64,000 nt of DNA, taken from Bacteroidota bacterium. Its GTDB lineage: Bacteria; Bacteroidota; Bacteroidia; Chitinophagales; Chitinophagaceae. The DNA lies in contig JAFDXJ010000046.1 in the NCBI GenBank assembly GCA_018268015.1, positions 62,001-126,000 on the forward strand, given 5' to 3'. Position 1 is the first letter of the stretch; each line of letters opens with the position of its first letter. Shown here one piece after another: positions 30,001 through 38,422 of the stretch. Position numbers and translations under genes: made by a program. The notes beneath the pieces are model-generated. The model did not search any database, had not been told where the DNA came from, and saw only the letters and a program-made list of their open reading frames with translations.

Positions 30001-30756
30001 ATTCTTTAAAAATTCATTGGCTGTGGATTGGATTTTCGAAAAATGTTTACCATCATATTTTAAGAGTCCTTTAGTTCTAGTGACTATTAAGAGCACTCCT
30101 TTTTCTCCCGGGAAAGGGAGGATGCCATAGATTTTTTCCTGTGAAAACTGCTCGCCTTCAGGGCATAAAGAAATCTGATCATTATTAATAACCATTAAAC
30201 CTTTATCCCATTCCCGAACATAGATCACTCCATTGACACTAAACATGGTATGAAAGCCTTTTGCACTTTGTATAAAATGAAATGACTGTTTGGTGATATC
30301 CCAGATGAAAATGGCATTGCCCGTATTAAAATACACTTTTCCATTCAGGATATAGGTATTCCAGACATCCGAAAAATCGCGTTTATCTTTTGGTAAAAAG
30401 TTTATTAAAGAATGAAAAATTAATTTGCCGGATTTATCGTTTTCGAAATAACCAAGATCAGCCTGTGCTCCGGCATAGATCTTACCGTCTTTATCAATTG
30501 CGAGAGAAAAGATATTTGATTTATTGGGAACAGGATATAATCTCCAGGAAGAGCCATCAAATTCAAGGAGGCCTGAACCATTTCCAAAATACATGATGCC
30601 TCGTGTATCCTGAACAACGGACCAGTTTTGCTGAAAGGCGCTATACTCTTTTGGTGAATAATTGATGATATTCTGCGAGCCGCTTTGTAAAAAACTCTGG
30701 GCGGAGCATATCCACAAATGGGATAAAGCCAGTATCGCCAGTTTTAGTTTCTTCAT
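27034..30756 (-). CDS. Two-component propeller sensor kinase with Y_Y_Y and GAF domains
   Basis: A 1240-aa kinase. A signal peptide (1-19) leads to a periplasmic beta-propeller made of repeated regulator-propeller blades (about 30-680, for example DRSGEIWLATSNGIS). A Y_Y_Y domain follows (LEGFDKSWTSWSKENAKEYT to ILPPWY), then a transmembrane helix (about 775-795). A cytoplasmic GAF domain (about 830-970) and the shared transmitter (phospho-acceptor near H998) complete it. In related Bacteroidota hybrids this architecture senses glycans, but here there is no receiver or AraC output in the chain. It ends SLPII with no repeat at its stop. The glycosidase pair lies upstream across a 374-bp gap, so a regulatory link is possible. 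Confidence 0.92.
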   Translation of the reverse strand: MKKLKLAILALSHLWICSAQSFLQSGSQNIINYSPKEYSAFQQNWSVVQDTRGIMYFGNGSGLLEFDGSSWRLYPVPNKSNIFSLAIDKDGKIYAGAQADLGYFENDKSGKLIFHSLINFLPKDKRDFSDVWNTYILNGKVYFNTGNAIFIWDITKQSFHFIQSAKGFHTMFSVNGVIYVREWDKGLMVINNDQISLCPEGEQFSQEKIYGILPFPGEKGVLLIVTRTKGLLKYDGKHFSKIQSTANEFLKNNLSYLPGTVLSDGNILLGTLNGGAIVIDSSGNEVRRYNRENGIIDNVIQYTYQDRSGEIWLATSNGISSIDYSSPITYFDSRNNITTTPNDIIRHNNIIYTATSNGVYFLKPGNSNFQILKNSHNQSWSLAEMGADLLVGTSDGLFKIDAEQLSPIRLTTGNDYNINILKKSSIQPNRLFVGTGSGLWSVLYNGKSYTDEGQILNNPDQSTSISEDIDGSIWLGTFSSGLFRLSFNRDPNGKTLIKTGKVEHFDSKDGLQGGFVFIQKINGINYFYTPDSLYIFQENKKRFYSDTTDEIIKNFYQITQGNPINVFHQDGDGRIWIGSKGRLEMNIKKKDGQYYRMSAAFRSFADEAIYQVYSENKDIAWIGTGSGIIKYDFSGKKINSHYAALIRSITTDNDSIIYFGEGRDSTLITSIGFAHNSLKFRFSATSYEGNNANQYKTFLEGFDKSWTSWSKENAKEYTNLPPGKYTFKVIALNIQGIESRSDSYRFEILPPWYRTWWAWFIYGISFCLLAFLFINFQRKRVLSKERQRSLIREEKLKADAEAERHRNIELISEMGKDITSSLSIEHIIDTVYIHVNKLMDASLLGIGIINADKTALDFPATKRQGKTLPAYSYSLNDSNRPSSWCYNHKKEIFTNNFEQENATIIATLSEAGESEHSASVIYLPLMNKEKSIGVITAQSIHKNAYNDYHLNVLRTLATYTAVALDNADAYRTLKSTQAQLIQSEKMASLGELTAGIAHEIQNPLNFVNNFSDLNTELIREMDEEITAGNFDEVKAIAQNIGANEDKINHHGKRAEAIVKGMLLHSRSSSELKVPTDINFLCEEYIRLAYHGIRAKDKDFHTELKMDFDNTIQKINIIPQDIGRVLLNMLNNSFYACSDKQQRISKSQNIPSEKPYEPYIKITTRKNNQSIEILVQDNGTGIPEEILDKIFQPFFTTKPAGKGTGLGLSLAYDIVKVHNGYIKVENDFGEGCIFIISLPII

Positions 30757-31130
30757 TCTATTATTAAGAGTTTACAGGTTGCAATCGGATCCTGCTTCAT
30801 CATTCTGTAAGTAAACTTAGGTATTTATTATAAATATTATGATGATGAGTAAATTATTTAGTGATTCATTATCGTAAAGTATTTCTTATTTATTACTTTT
30901 TAAGTTGAATAGGATTTTTAATTTCCTGGTTAAAATAATTAATCATGTCTCCATTTTCATTAGCATCAACTTTGAGCCAGCCTGAGTGATTTCATTATGG
31001 AAAATTAAACTCATGATCAACGATATTTAAGAAGTTCAAGCTTATATCACTGAAATTTCTCATATTATTCATCTCTGCATACAGCGTGTTAAATCATTCC
31101 ATTTAAGTATTTTAATAATCTCATATTTAT
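30757..31130. other. 374-bp spacer with a possible gene remnant
   Basis: This is AT-rich sequence with no convincing gene. On the minus strand 30893-30994 can be read as a short tail (GWLKVDANENGDMINYFNQ, then EIKNPIQLKK and stop) preceded by a stop codon. It may be the decayed end of a lost gene. It should also contain the promoter of the propeller kinase, but no clear TAnnTTTG match was seen. Confidence 0.3.
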
Positions 31131-34100
31131 TTATTCAACCTTCAGATCTATGACATCATAGCCTGCGATAAGAATATTTTTTCGGGGATCCACACTTTTT
31201 TCAGAAGGCAATTCCTTCATACTTTTTGGACGGAATCCATTCCACCTGAATGTGAAAGAGTGGGCTGTTTCATTCGGATTGTAAAGCCGGATCAAAAAAC
31301 CTCCTCCTTGTTGCGGAGTAATACTTGTAACAACAATTTTATTATTGGATAATTCGAAAAGGCTTTTTTGTAAGCCGGCATTTTCTTTTACCGGAAAGGC
31401 AATGAGTGGCTGCGTAAATTCCTGTGCTGCCTTTTCAGATTCGACCGACTGAAAAGCGCCATGCGGCCGTAATGCATAGTGAAATTGGCTGATGCCTTCC
31501 TGGTCTATTTTGAAATTGGTATGCCAGTAATTATTCATTACATAACTCAGCCAGGTGGAAGTGGGTTTGCCGGATTCTCTCCACCTTTTGAAGCTTTGAT
31601 TGATGATCAATCGTTCGTCCACCATGGAATCAGGGGCAACCATAAATGCTTCCTTCATCAGCCATTGGATGCCAGCACCATCGCCGGAAGCATCTATCCA
31701 CCGGCGTGGTGTAAGGTAATCCATATTGGAACCGGGCAACTGGTCTTTCAGATATCGCATATTGCCATAGCCGGCATCAATAACAACGTCTTTCAAATCT
31801 TTTGCAAATGGGAAGGAAAAATAAACAGCTTCTTTTGTGCGGACAGCATTTTTGTCAATGATGTTATCTATATGCACTTCATCATCATTGGCCCGTAGAG
31901 AAATTTTTCTTTGAATACCTTTTGTTCCCGGAGCAGGCGATTGCAAATTTATGGTGACCAAATAGGGCCCGGAATTTTCAATACGCATTTTTACTTCTCC
32001 ATTAGAGAGGGCTGTTGCAGGATCGCGGCCGGGTACATACCAATAACTGTTCAATCCTTCGTCGTGAAAGCCATCCGCAAAATTGATTCCGTTGCTTTCA
32101 AGTTTTGTGATGGAACCATTGGATGTATTCCATTGTATCTTGACCTTGCCATTAGTAACCGTACTATCGGTAATTACAAAAGGGGTTTCATCATCGGGAG
32201 GGCTTGAATTATTTTTTAAATAGAAATAAGATGTGCTCAACGGTTTCAGGCCTTCGGCAATAAATATTTTTCTGCCATCGGATAATTTCTGAAGTGGGTA
32301 TTGCCTGTCATTTTCGTCAACAATCATATTGGCAGTAGTGCCTGAATCCAGGTAAACGATTCCACTCCGCGGCCAGGACAAAGTATTGACGACAGCTATT
32401 TTTTGCGAAGCAGGGTCTTCGAATTCGTTTAGCAATGTTTTTGTCAATTGGTTGAGAATGGAATCTGCATCCAGCATAAAATTCTTTTTGACACGCCATT
32501 GATCAGTAACGAAATGTATATCAGGTTCGGAAATACTGTTGTAGGCGCCCCATGTATGCTCGGTGAACATAATGATGTTGCGCCAGGCTTTATAGAAATC
32601 ATCCGCATCATATTTTTCGGGAGCCAGCATGGCATAAAGCGTTGCAAGCTGCGCACAACGAAGACTGTTGATCCTGCTCATCCCCTGTTCAGAAGCAGTG
32701 GAAGCCGCACCATCTTCCCAGTATGGTGTAATGTCTCCTTTCACAATGGGAAGCGACTTGCCGTATCTTTTTTCAAAAGCATGAAACATATTATTCACAG
32801 TACTCAGGATTATTTTTGGCGATGCATATTTCTGATTCCACATTTTTACAAAGTCTGAAATGGTGGTGTCAATAGGGCCGTTATCCGAAACAATATTATA
32901 CCTCCATTGTACGATTTGGTAGGGATATTTTTTTTCTACCAGTTCGTTCATGTAATCAGCAATTTTTTTTGTGCCTGAAAAAAATATGCCGCCGGATGAT
33001 GTGCCATGCCATGATGAATATCCTCTGCCGGCTGTCCAGAAAAGAATTTTTTCTTTGCCGGATGGCGATAGCCACCACACGGGACGATCGCCCCATTCTT
33101 TTACAAAATGGCCAACCCTGTCGCCGAGATAGGGATTGTTTTTGCCCAGGTAATTCGGTCCATCAGAAAAGTATTTGATCCCTCCTTTCGAAAATCCTTC
33201 CACTGTCGTCCATGTGATGCCCGGCACATCAGTGATCATAGCGCTCTCGATAGGCAACCCGAATTTGCTGCGCAATATTTCTGCATAGTCCGTGTAATGA
33301 AAAACTTCTTCAGGCATACTCAGTCCGGTCATCATGTTGGCATACAATCCGGATAGGCCGATACTTTCATTTTTGACGGCGTCAAAAAAATGGACACTAT
33401 CGGCAGCTGATGCCTGGTTCAGAAAATTTTCTACTGCCCAGAGTGACTCCACGTTCCATTTGAATTTAGAACCTTCAGGATAGTTTTTTGTCCTGTTAAT
33501 CATGCGCAGGGCATCATAAATATTTTTGATGTGAATCTGCTCTACCTGCGACTGAAGATGAGAATACCCAATGTCTGTATGTGAATGCGGAATAAAATAG
33601 AGTTCTCTTTGGATGACTGGCGCTATTTTGATAAATCCATTATATAAAACCATTCCTCCATGTTTTGCAACTACATGCACACTGTCTTTCTTAGAAACCG
33701 CAGCGACAGGCACTTCAAAACTGTTCATGCCTTCATTCAATTCAAATGAATGGTTGACTTTCTGGTTTACTGTAACCTTCAATTTTTCTTTATTGCCAAA
33801 ATGCAGTACAGTTATGGATAGTGGTTGCCTTCCGTCTTTCAGGAGAAACGGCAATGAGGTAATATCTGCCCGTTCTTCGAATGCATATTTAAAAGTCATG
33901 AACCAATCGTTACTCTGCTGTGCTTCGCCAACAAGTTTTAGCTGCAATGGTTTGCCCGGAGTGGTTTTAGAGGCAGGCACCCTGAGGTACAGAATACCAT
34001 GGGCATCATTGGCGCCGTCCGTTCTCAATTGAGCGAATACAACTTCTGTACTGTCTGCAGCAGTAAAGTGCCAGCGTGGTGTCTTATTGCCCGGTAAGGT

Positions 34101-34448
34101 AGTGATGACAAGGGTTTTGGCGCCATTGATATATAAATCAAAATTCCGGTTGCCACTACTTGTTCCAGTGGAATGCCCGGCCACCCAACGGAAGTAAACA
34201 TAGTCTGAATGGGTATTTGCAGGTACAGGAGCTGTTTCCCATTCGATAATCTTATGACCATCGGTGGCACGGGTAAGCAGCGCCTCATTTACATAATCCG
34301 GAAATGCGGAAAAGTAAGAGATGGGTTCGCCGGTGATTGCTTTTTCATATCCACTGAGCCAGTGAATATTGTTTCCAAAAGGAGATTGTGCATGAACAAA
34401 AAGATGTGTCAAAAAAAATGAAAGGAGTATAAAGGGTTTTTTCATCAT
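31131..34448 (-). CDS. Secreted glycoside hydrolase family 38 (alpha-mannosidase-like)
   Basis: GH38 enzymes are zinc-dependent retaining alpha-mannosidases. The start used (ATG 34446-34448, MMKKPFILL) gives a signal peptide and 1105 aa. The longer frame reaches 16 codons back into the GH3 stop region and would mask the signal. A beta-rich N-terminal region of about 270 residues precedes the catalytic domain, which opens with PHSHTDIGYSH (metal ligands H288 or H290 and D292). The likely nucleophile Asp is in MITDVPGITW. Beta-sandwich domains typical of GH38 fill the C-terminal half. It lies 44 bp after the GH3 gene, so the two probably act together on mannose-containing glycans. Confidence 0.85.
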   Translation of the reverse strand: MMKKPFILLSFFLTHLFVHAQSPFGNNIHWLSGYEKAITGEPISYFSAFPDYVNEALLTRATDGHKIIEWETAPVPANTHSDYVYFRWVAGHSTGTSSGNRNFDLYINGAKTLVITTLPGNKTPRWHFTAADSTEVVFAQLRTDGANDAHGILYLRVPASKTTPGKPLQLKLVGEAQQSNDWFMTFKYAFEERADITSLPFLLKDGRQPLSITVLHFGNKEKLKVTVNQKVNHSFELNEGMNSFEVPVAAVSKKDSVHVVAKHGGMVLYNGFIKIAPVIQRELYFIPHSHTDIGYSHLQSQVEQIHIKNIYDALRMINRTKNYPEGSKFKWNVESLWAVENFLNQASAADSVHFFDAVKNESIGLSGLYANMMTGLSMPEEVFHYTDYAEILRSKFGLPIESAMITDVPGITWTTVEGFSKGGIKYFSDGPNYLGKNNPYLGDRVGHFVKEWGDRPVWWLSPSGKEKILFWTAGRGYSSWHGTSSGGIFFSGTKKIADYMNELVEKKYPYQIVQWRYNIVSDNGPIDTTISDFVKMWNQKYASPKIILSTVNNMFHAFEKRYGKSLPIVKGDITPYWEDGAASTASEQGMSRINSLRCAQLATLYAMLAPEKYDADDFYKAWRNIIMFTEHTWGAYNSISEPDIHFVTDQWRVKKNFMLDADSILNQLTKTLLNEFEDPASQKIAVVNTLSWPRSGIVYLDSGTTANMIVDENDRQYPLQKLSDGRKIFIAEGLKPLSTSYFYLKNNSSPPDDETPFVITDSTVTNGKVKIQWNTSNGSITKLESNGINFADGFHDEGLNSYWYVPGRDPATALSNGEVKMRIENSGPYLVTINLQSPAPGTKGIQRKISLRANDDEVHIDNIIDKNAVRTKEAVYFSFPFAKDLKDVVIDAGYGNMRYLKDQLPGSNMDYLTPRRWIDASGDGAGIQWLMKEAFMVAPDSMVDERLIINQSFKRWRESGKPTSTWLSYVMNNYWHTNFKIDQEGISQFHYALRPHGAFQSVESEKAAQEFTQPLIAFPVKENAGLQKSLFELSNNKIVVTSITPQQGGGFLIRLYNPNETAHSFTFRWNGFRPKSMKELPSEKSVDPRKNILIAGYDVIDLKVE

Positions 34449-34492
34449 TTTATTTTTTACGTGGCTGCCATTTGATTGCATGAAAAAGTATA

Positions 34493-36637
34493 TCACTTTA
34501 TTTGTATTGAAGAGATGATTCGTTGATCCTCTGCATTACTTCCTACAAAAATTTGATAATCTCCCGGATACAATTGCCAATTATTCTTTTTCAAATCCCA
34601 TTTTTTTAATTCCGATAAAGGAACAGAAAAATCAACAATTGCAGCTTCCCCTTTTTTGAGTGAAACTCTTTTGAATGCCTTTAATTCTTTGAGAGGCATT
34701 CCCGGTTTTTCAGGATATTTTACAAACACCTGTGCTACTTCATCACCATCATACTTGCCGGTGTTTTTTATTTCAACAGAAAAAGTAATGTTATCCTTTT
34801 TCACAACAGGCTTTGTTTTCCATGTGTAATCAAATGTAGTGTAGCTCAATCCATAGCCGAAAGGATACTGCACCTTCCCGTTGAAATAGCGGTATGTCCT
34901 TCCTTTCATTTCATAATTATCATAAGCAGGCAGGTCGCTGAGCGAGTTGTAGAAGGTTACGGGCAAATGGCCGGATGGTGATGTCTTGCCAAACAAAATA
35001 TCAGCAAGTGCATTCCCGCCTTCCTCCCCAGGATACCAGGCAAGAATGATAGCATCAGCATAAGGCGCTATTTCTGAAATATCAACAGCGCTTCCTGATG
35101 TGATCACCAACACGATAGGTGTTTTCGTTCCCTTTCTCAGTGCTTTCAAATAAGCTATGTGTGCAGCAGGGAGGCTTAGTGTATTCCGGTCGGCGCCATT
35201 TTCCGAAAGAAACGCATCGCCTTCTTCTCCTTCATAAACCGGTGTGAGTCCCAGTACTGCAATGGTTACTTCTGCATTGGAAGCAGCCCATATCCCGCCA
35301 AACTTTGATGTGTCTTTGTAATCACAACCCATGTCATATTCCACCCTGGTGCCGGAGCCTACGGCCGCTGTAATACCTTCCACAAAATTTACAGTTTTAT
35401 CACTTACACCATGATAATTTCCAATCAGTGCATCGAGTGAAGCAGCATTGGGCCCTACGATCATGATCTGCCGGAGTTTATTTTTGTCTAAGGGCAAGAT
35501 ATCATTTTTGTTTTTCAACAACACCATGCTTTGCGCTGCCATTTTTCTTGCCAGCATCCTGTGATATGGATTGGTAACACTGTCTTCTCCATAATTTTTA
35601 TATGGAGAGAGAGAAGGGTCGTCAAAGAAACCCAATTTTATTTGCGTCCTCAATATGGGTGCAAGAGCGCTGTCAACATCTTCTTTGGATAATAATCTTT
35701 GCTGAATCGCTTTCATCACATCATCCTGCAAGAGGTTACTGCAATCTAAGTTCACACCGGCTTTAATGGCAGCCGAAGCAACCGTAACGGCATCAGGCAA
35801 CGATTTGTGAGAAGTATAAATATCCTGCAATGCCCAACAATCGGTAACGACATGGCCTTTGAAATTCCATTCATTGTGCAGTATGTTTTGTAAGAGTGTA
35901 TGGCTGGTACAACATGGCTCTCCATTCACCCGGTTGTATGCACACATCACCGCCTCCACTTTAGCGTCCACCAATTTTTTAAATGCATAGAGATAGGTCT
36001 CCCTCAAATCTTTTTCATTAACGACAGCATTAAAATGATGGCGGTCTTTTTCAGGCCCGCTGTGAACGGCAAAGTGTTTGGCACAGGCAGCCGCTTTTAG
36101 ATGAAGCGGATCATTTCCCTGCAGACCGGTTACAAAAGCTGTTCCCATAGTGGCCGTAAGAAAAGGATCTTCACCATAGGTCTCCTGTCCCCGGCCCCAT
36201 CTCGGGTCACGAAAGATATTGATGTTAGGCGACCAGAAAGTGAGGCCCATGTATTGCAGATGGTTGCCGTTCTTTGAACTCAGGTTGTATTTTGCTCTTG
36301 CTTCCGTTGAAATCACATTGGCACATTCGTAAAGTAATTCATTATTAAAACTCGCTGCCATTCCTATTGCCTGTGGAAAAACGGTGGCATTGCCGGCCCG
36401 TGCCACTCCATGCAAGGCTTCATTCCACCAGTTGTAGGCAGGGATGCCCAGGCGGGGAACCGATTTGCTTTGATAACCCAATAAGGAAATTTTTTCCTCA
36501 AGGGTTAGTTGCTTAAGCAAATCATCAACCCGTTCCTGAATCGTTGCATTTGCATTCCTGAAAACAAAATGGTTTTCCTGTGCTGAAAGTATTGAAGTGT
36601 TTACGACTAATAAAAAGATGAGTATAAGATATTTCAT
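34493..36637 (-). CDS. Secreted glycoside hydrolase family 3 (beta-glucosidase/xylosidase type)
   Basis: A 714-aa exo-glycosidase with a signal peptide (1-19, LSAQ). The GH3 N-terminal barrel shows NWWNEALHGVAR (69-80), KHF (187-189) and the nucleophile Asp266 in GHVVTDCWALQD. The alpha/beta sandwich follows (VLKNKNDILPL, YPGEEGG). A fibronectin-III-like domain closes the protein (YPFGYGLSYTTF to VDFSVPL). The NWWNEALHGVAR form is usual in xylosidase-like members, but substrate is not certain. It is first in a two-gene operon with GH38. A broken HK tail ends 23 bp upstream of its ATG. Confidence 0.93.
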   Translation of the reverse strand: MKYLILIFLLVVNTSILSAQENHFVFRNANATIQERVDDLLKQLTLEEKISLLGYQSKSVPRLGIPAYNWWNEALHGVARAGNATVFPQAIGMAASFNNELLYECANVISTEARAKYNLSSKNGNHLQYMGLTFWSPNINIFRDPRWGRGQETYGEDPFLTATMGTAFVTGLQGNDPLHLKAAACAKHFAVHSGPEKDRHHFNAVVNEKDLRETYLYAFKKLVDAKVEAVMCAYNRVNGEPCCTSHTLLQNILHNEWNFKGHVVTDCWALQDIYTSHKSLPDAVTVASAAIKAGVNLDCSNLLQDDVMKAIQQRLLSKEDVDSALAPILRTQIKLGFFDDPSLSPYKNYGEDSVTNPYHRMLARKMAAQSMVLLKNKNDILPLDKNKLRQIMIVGPNAASLDALIGNYHGVSDKTVNFVEGITAAVGSGTRVEYDMGCDYKDTSKFGGIWAASNAEVTIAVLGLTPVYEGEEGDAFLSENGADRNTLSLPAAHIAYLKALRKGTKTPIVLVITSGSAVDISEIAPYADAIILAWYPGEEGGNALADILFGKTSPSGHLPVTFYNSLSDLPAYDNYEMKGRTYRYFNGKVQYPFGYGLSYTTFDYTWKTKPVVKKDNITFSVEIKNTGKYDGDEVAQVFVKYPEKPGMPLKELKAFKRVSLKKGEAAIVDFSVPLSELKKWDLKKNNWQLYPGDYQIFVGSNAEDQRIISSIQIK

Positions 36638-36660
36638 AAATTCTTGAATGTAGGTGTAAT

Positions 36661-36854
36661 TCAGATAACAGGTAATAAAATTATAAACTTTGTCCCTTCA
36701 TTCTCTTTACTTTCCACTTTTATCTCTCCTCCATGAGCTTTCACTATATCAAAACTCAGGCTTAACCCAATCCTGTTCCACTGCCGGTTGGTTTGGTGGT
36801 AAAAAATGGCTGAAAGATTTTGTCTTTTATTTTTTTGGGAATTCCATTGCCGTT
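36661..36854 (-). pseudogene. Severed HK C-terminal remnant (frameshifted)
   Basis: This is the last about 64 codons of the shared HK transmitter, starting exactly at NGNGIP and ending LPVI with TGA. A small deletion near 36762-36770 shifts the frame after TGSGTGLG, so it cannot encode even an intact fragment. It shares the unusual IPKKIK with the tail at 37183-37455, so the two are copies of one another on either side of element B1. It carries no H-box and is not a kinase. Confidence 0.85.
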
Positions 36855-37182
36855 TTTCGCAGAGCCGAAGGCTCGAATCATATAGTAACTTCGGATTTTA
36901 ATCCGGAGACAAATGGTACTTATGCATATTGAGTGCCGTAGGCACAATGCGTTTTAAAGTGGTTCATGAAAAATAAATCGTTCATCATATTCAACTTTTA
37001 GAATCTTTAACAACAAATACAAATTGCAGGTAAACCTGATGATATGTGTTTGGCTTCTCCCTTTTGTTGCTGAAATATGTACCGTGCCTACGGCACTCGT
37101 TTAATTTCCATTTTTTATTTTTCAACGGAATAATTTCCGTTGCTACAACATGCAACGAGGCTACGCCTCTGCACAAGATTAT
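36855..37182. mobile_element. Family B REP-like element, internally deleted (B1)
   Basis: A 328-bp element between two HK tails. Each end carries three small hairpins (GAGCC/GGCTC type, CGGATT/AATCCG type, TGCC/GGCA type), and the two ends are imperfect inverted copies of one another. The interior encodes only the N-terminal about 18 residues (TYHQVYLQFVFVVKD) and the C-terminal about 14 (VEYDERFIFHEP) of the transposase at 45540-46001, fused by an internal deletion of about 355 bp. It is therefore a non-autonomous, MITE-like derivative. Confidence 0.85.
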
Positions 37183-37455
37183 TTAAATAACAGGCAATTG
37201 AATAATAAACTCCGTCCCCTCATTCTCGTTGCTACCTACTTTTATCTCCCCGCCATGTGCCTTTACAATATCATAACTCAGGCTTAACTCCAATCCTGTT
37301 CCACTGCCGGTTGGTTTGGTGGTGAAAAATGGCTGGAAGATTTTTTCTTTTATTTTTTTCGGAATGCCATTGCCATTATCTTTTACACTGACCTCAACCC
37401 AACCCTTCCCCAAAGGAGAAGGGGGCTTGAGACGTAGTATAATAAAGTGTTTCAT
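37183..37455 (-). pseudogene. HK C-terminal fragment
   Basis: An 88-codon frame covering [13 protein letters not shown] through to LPVI of the shared ATPase domain. It has G1 and G2 boxes but no H-box, N-box or start region of a kinase. Its 5' end begins within the palindrome at 37391-37430, after which homology stops. G-to-E in TGLELSLS alters a conserved glycine. Its stop TAA (37183-37185) abuts element B1. It is a remnant of an HK whose front part is lost. Confidence 0.85.
37391..37430. repeat. Short palindromic repeat (type P2) at the break of the HK fragment
   Basis: A CCCTTCCCC-AAA-GGAGAAGGG hairpin with flanking ACCTCAACCCAA. A near-identical copy lies in frame within the intact HK gene at 46334-46372 at the homologous codon position. 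Confidence 0.75.
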
Positions 37456-37530
37456 CGAATTTGATAATTTTTAGTCGGACAGTAATGTTATTATTTTATT
37501 GTTTGCTACTTCAATATAATTGGTATAAAA

Positions 37531-37563
37531 ATACGAAAGCCCGACAAAATCGGGCTTTCGTAT
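37531..37563 (-). terminator. Strong rho-independent terminator
   Basis: A perfect 14-bp stem (ATACGAAAGCCCGA and its complement) with a 5-nt loop, followed on the minus strand by TTTTTA. It lies 56 bp after the end of the M16 remnant, whose original transcript it presumably ended. Confidence 0.8.
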
Positions 37564-37618
37564 TGCTGCTTGATTTTTGCAAACAAATATTTTGTTGCAC
37601 TTTATGAAAAATCACAGA

Positions 37619-38133
37619 TTATTTTTTATCAAAATCTCCAGTATAAACCAATACTAATTTTGAAGGGTCGAAATATTTTTTCAATGCAGCATTTACGGAT
37701 TCGAGGCTCAACGCATTTATTTTATTTTCAAAATCTGTTATTTCATTTAAATCCCTGCCATCCTTCAAATAATCTAATTGCTGATAGGCTAAATAATTAT
37801 CTAATCCAAGCAAAGTCTTGCGGTATTCCATCAGGCTTCTTTTAGATTTATCCAGCTCATCCGTAGTAACCCCTTTGCTGATTGCCTGATCAATTTCATC
37901 ATGCAATGCAGAATCCAGCTGGTTTTTAACATTGGGATTAAAAATGGCATAAACGCCCCATGTGTATTGATTTTCCATAGCCATGTCATAATTCCATAGA
38001 AGACATAATTCTCTACGATCAATATATTTGCCGGATAATTATCGCTCATTCCAAATACATTTCGAACTACTGTAAATTCTTTTTTTAATTCTTCCTGAAG
38101 GATTTTTGAATTAACCATCTTGTCAGACTCCAT
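37619..38133 (-). pseudogene. M16 (insulinase-family) peptidase remnant
   Basis: Two pieces of one gene are joined out of frame. The upstream part (to about 38133) reads ESDKMVNSKILQEELKKEF and TVVRN, matching the segment just after the active-site region of M16 proteases. The downstream part (37619-37984) reads as the C-terminal end (NVKNQLDSALHDEIDQAI to VLVYTGDF). The HxxEH zinc site and several hundred residues between the pieces are missing, and the two frames do not connect. A non-functional leftover of a roughly 900-aa peptidase. Confidence 0.8.
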
Positions 38134-38422
38134 TTAATAATTTGTTTCTAATTCAAAAAAATAATGATTCCTGGAATTTTTTCTGAAATAATACACTTCC
38201 TTATTAATTTATCATCTGTTCGTTCTAGAATTAAATCATGTTTGTAGAAGTATTTTAAAGACAGCATCTTATTGGAAATACAGGCAGTGCCCTTTTTATG
38301 AAAATGGATTGCGTTTTCATGAATGAATTGGTATGAAAACAGGAAATGAGGTTATTTGTTTGTTTGCCGGCACGAGCAAATCGGTTACTTAGCGAATCCT
38401 TGTATAAACCCAAACGATTTTT

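Noticed and set aside
34449..34496. Upstream start for the GH38 gene at 34496
   Set aside because: The 16-codon extension overlaps the GH3 stop and puts polar residues before a clear signal peptide. The MMKKP start at 34448 fits better.
36762..37176. Small open frames within elements B1 and B2 as genes
   Set aside because: They are hairpin arms fused to HK tail or transposase remnants. Their coding appearance comes from the parts they contain.
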